Positions 1 to 11,470 of a stretch of DNA of 64,000 nucleotides are shown piece by piece (position 1 is the stretch's first letter; every line of letters starts with the position of its first letter). Origin of the DNA: Cepaea nemoralis (lineage: Eukaryota > Mollusca > Gastropoda > Stylommatophora > Helicidae); the NCBI GenBank assembly GCA_014155875.1, contig JACEFZ010014551.1, forward strand, positions 332,001 to 396,000. The letters run 5' to 3'. The notes under the pieces were generated by a model that was not told the DNA's origin, ran no database searches, and was given only the letters and a program-made list of their open reading frames with translations. A program made the position numbers and the translations under genes.

Positions 1-790
1 CGATTTAATATAATTCGATAAATTTGATTGCATGTTTTACTACAATGTTTGTGCTCTTTATAATGATTGTGTTAATGCCAAAATGATGTTGTGCTGACAA
101 TAGACTATATGCACTTCAAGACAATGACAAGACAGAATTGTTGATTACCACAGTGAAACAATAATCAACATAATTATTTATAGACACCCGATTTCGACAG
201 TTGATTGACATAACAGACTACAAACACCTGCGTAAAACAATAACCAATGACATATGTAACGAATTTCAGAGATAGAACTACAACAGTTCGTGGACATAAC
301 TAATCACAGTGACTTAATTACGACACTGGATTGACACAAGTCTTTAAAGACATCGGATTTTGATAGGTAAACCTTGATTGAATTACTCATTAGAAATGAG
401 ACAAAACACGTGAGTATGACATTTCATCCGTTATTGACATAGCTGATTATAGAAGACACCAGTTATAATACTGGACAGAAAGAAACTTGAACGACTGTGA
501 CTGACAATAACACTGAAACAGCAATGTATTATTTAGAACATGCTTTCACTTTTTTTCCCCCTTCAAATTTTGACATTTATGAGTTCATATTTGGATAAAT
601 AGTAATGACTGATTAACACTGGTTAACACTGAACTGTTACTACTTCTACACCCTTGATAAACTTTTATTATACATTTGTAGATTACATGTTTTGCAAGTG
701 ATGGCTAACATATACCAATAATTGCAAAGACTGTCAAACGTCTTAAAATAATGTATACATACAAAATGCGCATAGCTTGGTTAGTTTCAT
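1..790. other. AT-rich sequence, no gene recognised
   Basis: No convincing reading frame, SINE head or simple repeat is visible. Short words resembling TTGACATAAC recur loosely, which could be a very old decayed tandem repeat, but I cannot define a period. Confidence 0.5.
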
Positions 791-1184
791 ATATCGTACC
801 ATCCATCCATCATGTGCCATGCCGATAAGCGTGGGCGGTCATGTTCTACCATGTCACTCGATCACCAGAGTTGTGGATCAGTTCCGTGTTCCTGTCTCGA
901 CCATGCCAAGTGGCCAAGCCATCCAGGCATTTACTTCTCGGTCTTCCCCTTGGCCTTTTCCCCTCGATCTTGCCAGTCGTCACCAAGTTCTCCAAGTCAT
1001 TTCGTCTCATAACATGTCTAAATAATTGTGACTGTCTACGTCTAATGACTCTAATCAGTTTACGATCTTCATTTGTTTCTTGAAGGACTTGTTCATTGGT
1101 TGTTCTGTCTGTCCATGGTATTCTTTGCATTTTCCTCAGAAACCACGTTTCCACAGCCATCAGCTGTTTTTCAGCTTGACTGCT

Positions 1185-1983
1185 TGTCACATTGTTCTTT
1201 ATGATAATCGAGTGACATGGTCGTTGTCTAGGTTTTCACTGTTCATTGTATGTCACTATGGATTGCAAGTAGATCTAACCACCTATCTCACAATGCAACT
1301 CACCCCAGTAATACACATCCATCAGTCAGTAAGCAAGATTGAGTTGGCGCAAATAATCTTTTAATACCGAAAGAACACGGACAAACGGAACATCCATATA
1401 TATTCAGAAAACCATATAATACATAGAAGATATATATATTCCTCACAACTTAACACGCACACATCAATGCCTTCTCAAGGCCTGCTGAATCTCAAATTCA
1501 CAAGACACTTAGTCCAGCTACTATCCACGGCTGGACCTCACACAATACAAACCACACACTGGGTCTAGTCTCCACTAACTATCCAACCCACTTTGCGTTC
1601 AGGCCTTCATCAAATATCCAACCCACTCTGGGTTCAGGCCTCCATTAACTATCCAAACCCCACTGGGTTTTTAGGCCTGCATTCACAACTAGGAGAACAA
1701 CACAGGACGGAGATCTATATCAAACTCCGCTCCTTCTCCTTAGACTACCGATCCGCTCGGAGTTCAAAACATCCACTCTCCAAAGCGACCCAACTCTCAG
1801 TCGGTCCCAGCTTCAACTGTCCTCCCAAGTCTCCTGACTTCACACAAAAATACACTGTCTTTCGCCCCATCCACCCTGGGGTCTCCATCTACCCTCACCA
1901 TTATTTCTCAGGGTTGGTTGTTTTTCTCGTAGTCTTGCTACAAAGGTCACTCCCCTCAATGTCAATGACCCAGGCATATGTCA
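1185..1983. mobile_element. LTR-like element (TG...CA) with 5-bp TSD, inside RTE-1 copy 1
   Basis: This 799-bp insert starts TGTCACATTG and ends GCATATGTCA, and is flanked on both sides by CTGCT (1180-1184 and 1984-1988). Removing it and one CTGCT rejoins the interrupted RTE frame, which fixes both edges. TG...CA ends with a 5-bp duplication are typical of LTR retrotransposons, so this is most simply a solo LTR. No gag, protease or integrase is visible. A roughly 45-bp imperfect triplication (1571-1690, built on CCAACCCACT and TCAGGCCT) lies inside it. A non-autonomous DNA transposon with short inverted ends is the alternative. Confidence 0.7.
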
Positions 1984-2126
1984 CTGCTTATGTGTCCAAG
2001 ATTCACATCCATACAAAAGTATAGGTTCTATGTAGTACTTCAACACTCTTTTTCTCGTTTCACTTGATATCTTTTTATTGGTCAGTTTGTTTTTCATCTT
2101 GCAAAAGGCTACCTTCGCAATGGCAA

Positions 2127-2404
2127 TTCTTGTTCTAATCTCTTCAAGGCATCTCTCATCATCAGATGTTATGACTGTGCCGAGATAACTGTATCGAATC
2201 ACTTGCATAAGAATATGCCCAATTACTCGTAAATCACATTGTGGTATTTCCTTCCTTCGCAACTGCAATTATTTTTCTAATCTCTTCAAGGCATTTCCAA
2301 TCCAATGTTATGACTGTGCCGAGATAACTGTATCGATTCACTTGCGTAAGAACATGCCCATTTACTCGCATATCACATTGTGGTATTTCCTTCTTCCCAG
2401 TGAC
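2127..2404. repeat. 139-bp tandem duplication inside the RTE-1 remnant
   Basis: The stretch beginning TGTTATGACTGTGCCGAGA occurs at 2167 and again at 2306, with matching flanks (CTCTTCAAGGCAT before, TGTGGTATTTCCTTC after). It duplicates part of the RT thumb region, so it arose after insertion or was carried by a defective copy. Confidence 0.8.
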
Positions 2405-3084
2405 GACCATAATCTGTGTCTTCTTAATATTCAGTTTAACCTTAGCTGTTCACTGTGTGAAACAACCGCATCTACTAAATTGTGCAGGTCCTGTTCATTG
2501 TCTGCAATCAAGACGGTATCATCTGCGTATCTAATGTTGATGTAACGTCCTCAATGTTGATTTCTTCCATATCTTCTATATTTCTGAAAATATTTTCACT
2601 GTACAAAGAAAAAAGATCTGGAGACATTACACATCCCTTCTCGCACCTCTTTTAATAGGCAGATATTGACCTACATCGTCGTCAATCCTGATGGCAGCTT
2701 GTTGTTTCCAATATATGTTTGTTTTACAAGTCTATGGTCTTTTCAATCAATTTGTAGATCTTAAAGCATCCTTATCATGTCGACATGTCTCACTTTATCG
2801 AAAGCCTTTGTGTAGTCAATAAAGCAAAGATATAGATCTATGTTTACTTCTATAGAACGTTCAGTTACTATTCTCAGTTTATACACAGCAAACCCACATT
2901 GTTCTTCTCCTATTTCGGGTCATATTTTCTTCATAACCCTGTGCATGATAATTCTCAGAAGAATTTTCGTGATGTGGCTCATTATACTAATTGTTCGATG
3001 TTGATTGCATTTTAAGGCTCCTGATTTCTTCGGGATTGCAATAAATATAGAATTACATCATTCAAGAGGTATATCTCCAGTGTC

Positions 3085-3120
3085 GTATATTGCGTATATA
3101 TTTAAATATACGCAATATAC
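3085..3120. repeat. Near-perfect 36-bp palindrome
   Basis: GTATATTGCGTATAT (3085-3099) pairs perfectly with ATATACGCAATATAC (3106-3120) around a 6-base loop. It sits exactly at the 5' limit of the RTE-1 copy. Confidence 0.85.
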
Positions 3121-3299
3121 TACAATATACATATTGTACACGTTTAATTATTTTAAAATGTTCACAACGATTGATCAAAGGTCACGTATTGTACTAGTGT
3201 TATCTGGGAGTACTATAAAGCTAGATATAATGAAGTATTGCACTAGTTGTGCTGAGAATGCTAGAAAGCTAGAAAAGGATATTAATTGAAAAATATACA

Positions 3300-4330
3300 G
3301 AATTTCAAAAAAGTGTATATATTTGTTTTATAGACTACAAGAAAGCTTTTGATAGAGTACAACATGAACGACTAATTACGTTCCTTCAAGATATAGGAGT
3401 AGACGGAAAGGACATCAGAGTACGGCAGGGATGTGTACTGTCCTCAAGCCTCTACAACCTATTCACAGAAAGAATTTTTAAACAATCTGAAATGCCTGGA
3501 CTTAGCGTCAATGGAAGAATCATAAAACAATCTTAGATATGCTGACGATACCGTGTTACTAGCAGAAAGTGAGCAAGAGTTGCAAGACCTAGTGGAAGAA
3601 GTAAACAGGCACAGTGCATAATGTGGCTTAGATATTAACATCCAAAAAACATAAACTATGATAATTAGCAGTGAAAAGGAATGGGTCATCAATGAACATC
3701 ACAGAAACGGGCAGATACTAGAACAAGTAACAAGTTTCTCTTATCTTGGACATATAATAACATATGATGGCAGAAGTGAAATGGCAATAAAAAAGAGAAT
3801 AGGAATGGCCAAAAATGCTTTCAACGGTATGAAATCAGTATTAACATCTAGAGAGATTAATAGCGCATTAAAAATGAGAATTGTCAAATGCTACGTATAT
3901 TCAACGCTACTGTATGGCTCGGAAGCCTGGACATTGAACAAGCAACTAGAAAGTCGCATAGAAGCCCTGAAGATGTGGATATACAGACGAATAGGTCCTA
4001 TTTCATGGAAACAAAGACAATCAAATGCAGAGGTCCTAGGAAAACTGGGAACGAAGAGAGAGTTGATGAAAGAAATAAAGAGGAAACAAGTGAAATATTT
4101 TGGCCACATTAAACGACATGATACTCTTATAAAAACCATACTGGAAGGCAAGGTTGAGGGCAAGCGAGCAAGAGGTAGACAACGATACAAGTGGGTGGAT
4201 AACATCAAGAGATGGACGAACATCAGCCTGACAGAATGTACAGTCAAGGCAAGAGACAGACAGTGTTGGAGATCCATTGCAGCCAACCTTCATTGCGAAG
4301 ACGGCACCTGATTGATTGACTGATTATCTT
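3300..4330 (+). mobile_element. RTE-type retrotransposon fragment (RT and C-terminal region)
   Basis: The plus-strand translation begins with motif A (CFIDYKKAFDRVQHERL, 3325-3375). It then jumps straight to a motif B-like VRQGCVLSSSLYNLFTERIF (3420-3478), so about 30 residues between them are missing. After a frameshift near 3533 a motif C-like DDTVLLAESEQELQ follows, and the frame continues into the 217-codon C-terminal stretch at 3658. The element ends in ATTGATTGACTG-type repeats at about 4310-4325. It is a different subfamily from RTE-1. Confidence 0.85.
3658..4311 (+). pseudogene. C-terminal part of an RTE reverse transcriptase polyprotein
   Basis: This 217-codon open stretch carries the hallmarks of the region after the RT catalytic core in RTE elements: FSYLGHIITYDG (about residue 27), LLYGSEAWTLNKQ (about 84), KYFGHIKRHD (about 144) and GKRARGRQRYKWVDNI (about 171). 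The first methionine is not a true start, because RT-coding sequence continues upstream in another frame. The catalytic core upstream is deleted and frameshifted, so it cannot make an active enzyme. Confidence 0.85.
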
Positions 4331-4477
4331 TATGTTTGGGATGGTTGTTTCTGCAGCTTGGTTGACTGATTTCTTTAATATTTCCCATTGGTCGTTGACA
4401 TCTTGAAATAATATTTCCATATCGGACAATGCATCAAATCTGTTCTTTACCTCTTCGTTGAATTTATCTTTTATCTC

Positions 4478-6734
4478 TGTCACAAAATGCGCCTGGAGGA
4501 TGCGACCAGGAGATGCGGGATTGACCAGACACACGAGATCTCACGGCCTACAACAGCGTTCACGAATTATAGAACCTTTTGTGATCAAAGGGAGATAACC
4601 TCATTAATCCTTTACCCCTAAGAGAGTGGAGGATTACGCCCTTGGATTCCGGAAAGTTCTAGATGAGGATACCGGAAGTGGTGTTTTAATTGCGCAGTTC
4701 GCAATAACCTGCCTAGAACAGAGAGAGAAGATCGTGTTCTGGCCGGCTGGTGGGAACTTCTGTGTGGCTACAGTTCCCATGATGAAATGGAGCCAGTGTT
4801 TACTAAAGTTTAAAGATGTTGACATCAAGTCCATAGTTTGGACGAGGCTCCATACTTCGAACTGAATGTCAGAACGAAAAGGTAAGAATGCTACAATTCT
4901 TGAATCGAAATACCCGATGTGCAGATTGCATGCCGCGACTGTTGCCGTAGGTCAAGGGCGAGCCTGTAATTTTCCATAACGGAACAGGCCTGTTTACATG
5001 ACCAACATTCCTGGCATGTTGCCAACAGTGCACTGCCGAGACAGGACAAATAATGCACGACTTGTCCCGCCTGCCAAGAAAATGGTTAAGCGGGAGAAAA
5101 TAGGATTGGCTTGACGGTGTTAACATTGATGGCACTACTGGGCCGCCTTTGAACACAGGCGTAGTCGACAAAACCGGAAGTCGGTGACGGCGTAACTAAA
5201 AGCTATCGTGTAAGTATGTCCTCCGACTCGGCCGGTCAAGACGAATCTCATGGGAATGTCCACGGTCGGATCGACGGGCATTTGAGCGATCCCGCGTGTG
5301 TCGAAGTTCACATCTTTTGGCGGGGCGACTGCTGGTTTTTTTTCTTTGCCTTCCTCATACACTTTATGTTCAAGGTCTCCTTAAGGAAATACCAACCTAA
5401 TCTACAATGGGTTCCTGTGAGGAGAACAACGGGGAGGGGAAAGAGGGAGAAATGATGCTACAGACATGTCTGATGGTTGCAGGGGAGATGAACTGGGGAA
5501 AGCAGGGCCACCTAGGGAAGAGCTGGAAGGGGGTTTTGCCAACGGCCCTCCTTCAGGGCCATCTTGCCTATGGGTACTGTAGACCCTCTAACCCTGTATG
5601 TCATTAGAAGACTTCCACTGGGGAACTGGGGGCAGACACTCATGACTAGTCACCGTGGGTTCACTCTATCCTCAGTCCAGGGAAACAGATGATCTATTCT
5701 GCTACTTGTCAGACCCCAGACCTTATTCTTTCTCTGACCCTGAGGCATGGCCTGTAACTGAACCACCGCCCACCTTAAGGGGGTGATTCCCTATCTGAGT
5801 ACATGGAGGCGGTGTATCTCCATATGATGGATCCTGGTCACGCGATTCTCACCGAGGGTTGCCTGTGTCTTTTCCCAGATTCTACCTTCCTGAGAGGAGT
5901 GATGGACAGTCAGTAAAACCATCATTCTGTGCCAGCATTAGCAGTCTGGACAGACCAGCTGTGGTGAGGTGATCCTACTACCCATCACCCAGTCAGTCAT
6001 CTATGCCCTCAGAGTAACTTCAGGATGAGTTGTCTATCAGTTTATAACAATGACGTCGGGGCAAGTATGGTGTGTATGTAATCGTCAAGCTGTTCCACTC
6101 ATCATCTACCCGACTGCTATTCCACTTCGTGAGAATTCAAACAACCCTGGGTCCACTCAATTATGTTCTATCGTGACTCAAGCCATGGACACTGTTCTGT
6201 TGAAAATATAACTAAGGACATTGGACTACTATGAACATTAACGAACATTATAGATTAACACATACCTATGATGGAGGCATTTGCCTAATAGGATGTGGAC
6301 AAGAACAATAAGTATCTTATAATCAATTGCTCGGGTGTTCCACGGTCATTAACTCGATTGGCTGTCAACTAGAAGGAGGTGCTATCTGGTCGAAGACTGT
6401 GGACCTGTTACGAGAGACACAAGCTAAGTGAAATACCTATGTGGTGTGATACGTTGACAGTTGTACAGTGATGACCATTTTCATGTGGCTGCCTGAACTA
6501 CCTGTCTTCTAGCAATTAGCACACCAGACAGATCTGCACGACTTCTACATTATCTTCACTTTCCTTTGTACAATACACTTTTGCTATTGAGTTTGTAGAT
6601 ACCGGAGTTGCATCATTTGTTCAGGACTTTGTTTGAAAGGGTAACATCCCTTGGTCGGCAGTGAGAGAGATAGGTATCTGAAGACTGGTGGGGTCGCAGA
6701 CTGAAACTGTCCCAGTCCCAGATCTGAAGTCATC

Positions 6735-6833
<99 letters not shown>

Positions 6834-6874
6834 GCGATAGCCTATTCCCTTCACCCCAGGGAAGCTATGTGACA
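4478..6874. mobile_element. 2.4-kb TG...CA element with 5-bp TSD (solo-LTR-like), copy 1
   Basis: The element runs from TGTCACAAAATGC to GAAGCTATGTGACA, so its ends form a 7-bp inverted repeat (TGTCACA/TGTGACA). It is flanked by ATCTC at 4473-4477 and 6875-6879. Excision restores the host RTE reading frame, so the borders are secure. It contains no convincing protein frame, and an AT microsatellite lies just before its right end (6738-6831). A second copy lies at 42077-45443. The structure fits a long solo LTR; a non-autonomous DNA transposon is possible. At 2397 bp it is long for an LTR. Confidence 0.75.
6738..6831. repeat. (AT)n microsatellite
   Basis: About 94 bp of uninterrupted alternating A and T near the right end of the 2.4-kb element. 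The second copy has the same tract at the same relative place (split between 44316-44432 and 45337-45401), so it belongs to the element. Confidence 0.95.
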
Positions 6875-7265
6875 ATCTCCTCACTCTTCAGTGCATGTAG
6901 ATCAAATTTGGTGTTTCTTGGTGTATATGTGACTTTCTTTAATTTTATATTTATATTGCTTAAGATTTATCTATCGTCGCTGTAGAAGTCTGCGGTTGGT
7001 ATAGTTTTTGCGACTTTTAAGACATTTCGAAATCTTCTATTGATGAGAGTGTAATCAGTCTGATTTCTGATCTTATGATCAGGACTCCTCCATGTCATAA
7101 TCTCCTTGGGTGCTGTTTATACCTGGTGTTTCCAAAAATCACATCATGCTCTTTTGCCCACTGTACAGGTCTGCAACCTCTTTCATTCTGTTCCCCTAGT
7201 CCATACTTGCCTACTATGCATCCGTCCTGTTGATTTCCAACTTTGGCATTACAGGGATATGATTA

Positions 7266-7713
7266 TAGGGCAGTGCAAATGTGATCAACTATATTGACCT
7301 TGATCTAAAAAAGCTATTTTGAGCGATTGTGGAAAGGCATCTAAACAAAAAGTGCAGCAGCAACTGATGTAACGAATGGAGGTGCAGACACTGCACACTC
7401 GCAGATGATACTTATATCATGAAGGTCATTGTAAGATAGTGTGTATGTCCAATATTAAATACTGCTCCAATTGTACGACTAAAATTAAATCTATAGGGCT
7501 AGCTGTATAGGTGATATATGATATCGGCACTACCTGCCACTGGATGGTTGTCATAACTCGTAAAGTATCTGTTCCATAAGCTTTCCAATGTTAGTACGTT
7601 TCCCCAAATGAGAAGTGCACTAGACAATGTAGCTGCGACAAAACCAACCACACTGCAGTAGGTACCGTCCTATCCCATTTTCAGCCATGCTGACCTCTAA
7701 AAGGTAAACTAAT
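7266..7713. other. No recognisable gene
   Basis: AT-rich sequence with no frame or repeat I can name. Confidence 0.5.
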
Positions 7714-7830
7714 GAACGAACGAAGGAACGAACAATCTTTATTTTCAAAGGGTTAGGAATTGGGCACACAGGCCCGTCTGACAATCTGCCCTTCTTCTCT
7801 ATTTCCTCTCATACATTCTTTCATTCGACA
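7714..7830 (-). repeat. Interspersed repeat 3' end with (TTCG)n tail, copy 1
   Basis: Read on the minus strand, the unit ends with GCCCAATTCCTAACCCTTTG, then AATAAAGATTGTTCGTTC and a short (TTCG)n tail. The same arrangement recurs at 36568-36690. A tailed conserved 3' end suggests a retroposon; the 5' part is too diverged to identify. Confidence 0.7.
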
Positions 7831-8914
7831 TCACTTATGAAGCAAATCTTTGACAACAAAAGAGCAATAAGCATTAAAACACATGGAAAATAATTAATAA
7901 TACATGACTCACCGAGGCAATGTTTAACATGGGCATTATAAATACCCCAGGAAGGTGTAACGTGCCATACATATAGGAATGTTTTTTTTTGGCTAGTTGT
8001 CGTTTGAGATAATTTACCATTATTATTGTCTTTTTTGTTGTTTTTTGTTTGTTTATGGGGGTATGTAGTCTGTACTGAGGTAGTGTTCAAACTTGTAAAT
8101 TACCTAGAAAGTAAAAAAGAGCCAATAAATGCTGGGGTTGGACGTCATGTAACAATTAGTAAAGGAATTCTTCACCCGTGTAACCGAAAACATGTGTCAG
8201 TCGTTGTTAATTAACAAGCTGTCTCGTCTCTACAATTCTTGAAAGTCATGTTAGAAAGAAACAGTTGTAAAATCTCGCCAGGTAAAGTCAGAATTGATTA
8301 CTGCAATCAAGGAACCAGAGCACAAAGTAAATTGCTTACTCATACACTAGGTAGACCACCGACTTGGCTCATCAGTGTAACACCTTCTGTAACTGGGTTA
8401 ATTATTGATGAACTAATATTGATTGTCACTGAAATAGCGCAACCCTACACGGGACATACAGATATGGGCGTGGTGCAGGAGCACTGACTTCAAGCCAATT
8501 TGTACAGCCACAGCGCCTAGATTACGGTTTTATGGGCATTAGTCGTTCATCCTAGCCCGAGCTTACCTGCTCTTCGCCCTGGCGTTTAGAACAGGAAGCC
8601 GTGCTTCTGTTAATACTGGGTGTATTCTTAATGACTGTGTGGTGTTTCAAAATATTGTCAGTCCAAGTTTTGTATTTACCTTTTATGATGTTTGAACTCC
8701 ACATAGGGTGAATACAAAACTTGGAACAACTATATTCTCAAAAACAGCACAGGCATTAAAAATACACTCTATACAAGGAGCCGTGTACACATTTCAGACG
8801 CAGGTGGCATATAGTGCTAGACCCACACTTGACAGACCAATCGGCAGTCGTTGGGAGATGTGGCCAGGACACACTAAATGCCTTGACTTCCCAAGATATT
8901 TCCTGGTACGCATG
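7831..8914. other. No recognisable gene
   Basis: Only short accidental frames occur. A GC-richer patch (8520-8640) shows no tRNA fold that I can support. Confidence 0.5.
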
Positions 8915-9378
8915 TTAGGCTGGGTGTACCAAGAAGCACAGGTTAATAAAAACACATGGCTGCTGTGAGGAGTTAGGCTGGGTGTACCAAGAAGCCCAGG
9001 TTAATAAAAACACCTGGCTGCTGTGAGGAGTTAGGCTGGGTGTACCAAGAAGCCCAGGTTAATAAAAACACCTGGCTACTGTGAGGAGTTAGGCTGGGTG
9101 TACCAAGAAGCCCAGGTTAATAAAAACACCTGGCTACTGTGAGGAGTTAGGCTGGGTGTACCAAGAAGCCCAGGTTAATAAAAACACCTGGCTGCTGTGA
9201 GGAGTTAGGCTGGGTGTACCAAGAAGCCCAGGTTAATAATAACACCTGGCTTCTGTGAGGAGTTAGGCTGGGTGTACCAAGAAGCCCAGGTTAATAAAAA
9301 CACCTGGCTTCTGTGAGGAGTTAGGCTGGGTGTACCAAGAAGCCCAGGTTAATAAAAACACCTGGCTTCTGTGAGGAT
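8915..9378. repeat. 58-bp minisatellite, 8 copies
   Basis: Units beginning TTAGGCTGGGTGTACC start at 8915, 8973, 9031, 9089, 9147, 9205, 9263 and 9321. They are nearly identical, with a few substitutions around the CTGGCTGCTGTG segment. There are no unique spacers, so it is a simple head-to-tail satellite. Confidence 0.95.
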
Positions 9379-10080
9379 TTGGAAATATCAACGTACCAAA
9401 GTTCAAGTATTATCGCAATTCTATCAATACAAACATTTGTATCAATATGACAAATCTACCAGTACCTAAATTCTGTAAGACCAACATTATATCAATACAA
9501 ACTTTCTAGCAATCCGAACATTATGTCTATACCAACATTACACCACTATCACCATTCAGTCACGACTAGTGACACTTCCAATATCTCAGTTCTATGAATA
9601 TCAACATTCTATCATTATATTAATTTAAACATGGAAGCAGAGTTATATATCACCTGAAGTGATTAGTCATTAGTCCCGGCTCCAATTTCATTTCATTATG
9701 CTCCGTTCCTGTGCCAGTGAAAATCACGCAAAATGTTCCTCACGGGCCCATGTGAAAAGTGGAACAGACCGGAGTCACGACAAAACAACAGCCCGCACAC
9801 GTACACTGTGCATAATGCCGCCGCCAGAATGCCAACACAAAAGTCCTCCACGAAAAATACAGTTCACCGTCTATGGAAGCGATAGTCTCTAGATAACCAG
9901 CAGCCACACAATCCTGCATAAGGCAATCCAGTCAGTTCAGCGACATGCCGGCTGCCATCATTCCGACATGCAGTTCATGCTGCAAACCGAGGACAGATAA
10001 ACAATATTCCACACGAAATTCACAGCTCACAGTGTCGCGCCACGCACTCAACTCAGTAGCAGGGCAACAGAACCATATAC
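9379..10080. other. No recognisable gene; loose ATCAACATT-type repetition
   Basis: 9390-9620 repeats words like ATCAATACAAACATT and CCAACATTA loosely, suggesting an old decayed tandem repeat. The rest has no recognisable feature. Confidence 0.4.
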
Positions 10081-10087
10081 AAGGAGG

Positions 10088-11470
10088 CCCCGATTAACGT
10101 CGGGATTATTTTCTTGGAAAAAGCGACGTTAAGTGAAACGAAGCATAGCGAACAACTATTTCCCATAAAATTAAATGAAATACAGTGTATTATTTAATGT
10201 TTATTTTGATGGTATTGGCTAAATAGACGTGGGTTGGAGGGCAATTGGTAGAGTTATTGGGACGTAGAGGAATTAAATTCTGCCTCTTCATCTGAGGATG
10301 AAACTGTAACATTTTCCTGCCTCTTTTCCTCGCTCTTCCCTGCGTGAAGAAAAAGTTTGTCCACTGCCTGCTGTACAGCCTTTTTCCTTTTCTCTGAGTA
10401 AAGCTCCTTGTAACAGTTGATGGCGCTTGTTACTGCCCTCGACACTTTGGAGCTCCGTTCTCTGTTCTGGTCATCCTCATTTATTATGTCCATTTGTCCA
10501 TTGCCACATAAATCAACTGAAATAATCGTGACAAACTTTCAGCTGTTAACATTCAAAGTGGGAAAGGAGGCGGGGGGGGGGGGGGGGAGGGAGGTTACAA
10601 CAGGGTGCTCCTCTTCCTGTTGAGTTCTCTGCACTTCGAGTTGCATTAGGTCCTCCTTAGATAACTCTTCTCCATGTGATGCAAGCAACTCATCAATGTC
10701 AGCTTCCTCCACCCCTTCAAAGCCAGCTTTAGTGGCTAAGTTAGCGATCTGTTATCGAAGAGCATGAACGCCGTCAAATTCACAAAAGTCGTGCACACAT
10801 TCTTGCCACAGTTTTCGCCACACAGCATTCATGCATGCTGACGTTAGGTCACTCCATGAATCCGCAATGTTGTCAATTGCCTTGAGGATGTTGTAATCTC
10901 GCCAGAATCTCTTAATGGTAGGCTTGCCTTTACCGTCCGTAGCCTTGATGAGCTGTGAGAAAATGCGACGCAAATAATAATTTTTGAATGTTGCAATTAC
11001 ACCTTGGTCCATTGGCTGGATCCATGCAGTCGTGTTTGGTGGCATGAACACGAACTTAACGTTCTCTGACAAGTCGTCCAGATTGACTGGATGACCAGGG
11101 GTGTTATCCAATAGCAGACATATCTTAAATGCTAGGTTTTTCTTCCCTTAGTGCAGGAATAGCATGGAATAGCATGAAATTACCCATTCCTGGAATAACG
11201 TTCCTGTTATCCAAGCATTTTTGTTGGCACGCGATGTAACGCGCAAGTGTTCCTTTGAGTAGCCCTTCAGAGCCCATGGTGTCTCTGAGTGGTACACCAG
11301 TAAGGGTTTGAACTTGAAATCTCCTTCAGCCTTGCACCTAGAAGAAGAGTAAGAGTATCTTTGGCAGCATTAAAGCCAGGCTTCCCCCTGGTCTGTACAT
11401 CATTGCTTGTTGTGGTATACTGTTGGCTGGTAACCTACTTGCATGGCCAAACCATTTGACTTGCTGCCTT
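10088..11470 (-). mobile_element. Tigger/pogo-like DNA transposon remnant
   Basis: The minus strand encodes Tigger-type transposase in several frames. DVQTRGKPGFNAAKDTLTL lies near 11400-11340. KFKPLLVYHSETPWALKGYS and NKNAWIT lie near 11320-11220, and LLLDNTPGHP near 11130-11090. The main open piece follows at 11111-10752, and a lysine/glutamate-rich C-terminal piece at 10493-10254. The left border starts near GGCCCCGATTAACGTCGGG (10088), resembling a Tigger terminal inverted repeat. The matching right end was not found. Confidence 0.85.
10752..11111 (-). pseudogene. Tigger/pogo-like (DDE_1) transposase, C-terminal half of the catalytic domain
   Basis: This 119-codon open stretch starts in the second catalytic block (DNTPGHP, the aspartate of the DDE/D triad). 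It continues with FMPPNTTAWIQPMDQGVI and TFKNYYLRR, the signature of Tigger and jerky-type DDE_1 transposases, followed by the W-rich SWSDLTSACMNAVWRKLW. The first catalytic aspartate should lie upstream, where the frame is broken. The protein is inactive. It could be mistaken for a domesticated TIGD gene, but the frameshifts argue against that. Confidence 0.85.

Larger units (their letters stand above)
798..3095 (-). mobile_element. RTE-type non-LTR retrotransposon, copy 1 of family RTE-1, split by an LTR-like insert
   Basis: Read on the minus strand, this gives degenerate reverse transcriptase. Near 3080-3000 there is an early RT block (IAIPKKSG, then HRTISIMSHITKILL). Near 2830-2790 the motif A region reads CFIDYTKAFDKVRH. 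The YLGTVITSD and LLYGCESWTHKQ blocks follow at 2268-1990. The frame then stops at an insert (1185-1983) and resumes at 1184 with a stretch containing MAVETWFLRKMQRIPWTD and GKRPRGRPRSK. The element ends at about 798 in a short (GATG)n tail, as RTE elements do. It is 5' truncated and carries frameshifts, so it is a pseudogene. The same family recurs at 24301-24570 and 25854-34226. Confidence 0.85.
4331..7265 (-). mobile_element. RTE-type endonuclease and linker fragment, split by an LTR-like insert
   Basis: On the minus strand, 7110-6880 encodes the end of an APE-type endonuclease (KEIMTWRSPDHKIRNQTDY, then NRRFRNVLKV), running to DLHALKSEE. The frame is interrupted at 6874 and resumes at 4477 with IKDKFNEEVKNRFDALSDME, then DQWEILKKSVNQAAETTIP, the usual linker between endonuclease and RT. 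Joining 6875 to 4477 restores one continuous frame. Upstream (7110-7265) only decayed endonuclease-like sequence is visible. No RT follows; the fragment abuts the 3' tail of the plus-strand RTE. Confidence 0.75.

Noticed and set aside
4478..6874. A gene hidden in the 2.4-kb element
   Set aside because: Short frames (for example 4626-4865 and 5216-5455) do not stay open in the second copy and show no domains.
8915..9378. CRISPR-like regular array (also 50961-51345 and 52275-52786)
   Set aside because: Units are adjacent with no unique spacers, there are no cas genes, and the DNA is eukaryotic.
10752..11111. A domesticated Tigger-derived host gene
   Set aside because: Upstream coding sequence is frameshifted and a Tigger-like terminal repeat is still present, so a decayed transposon is the simpler reading.
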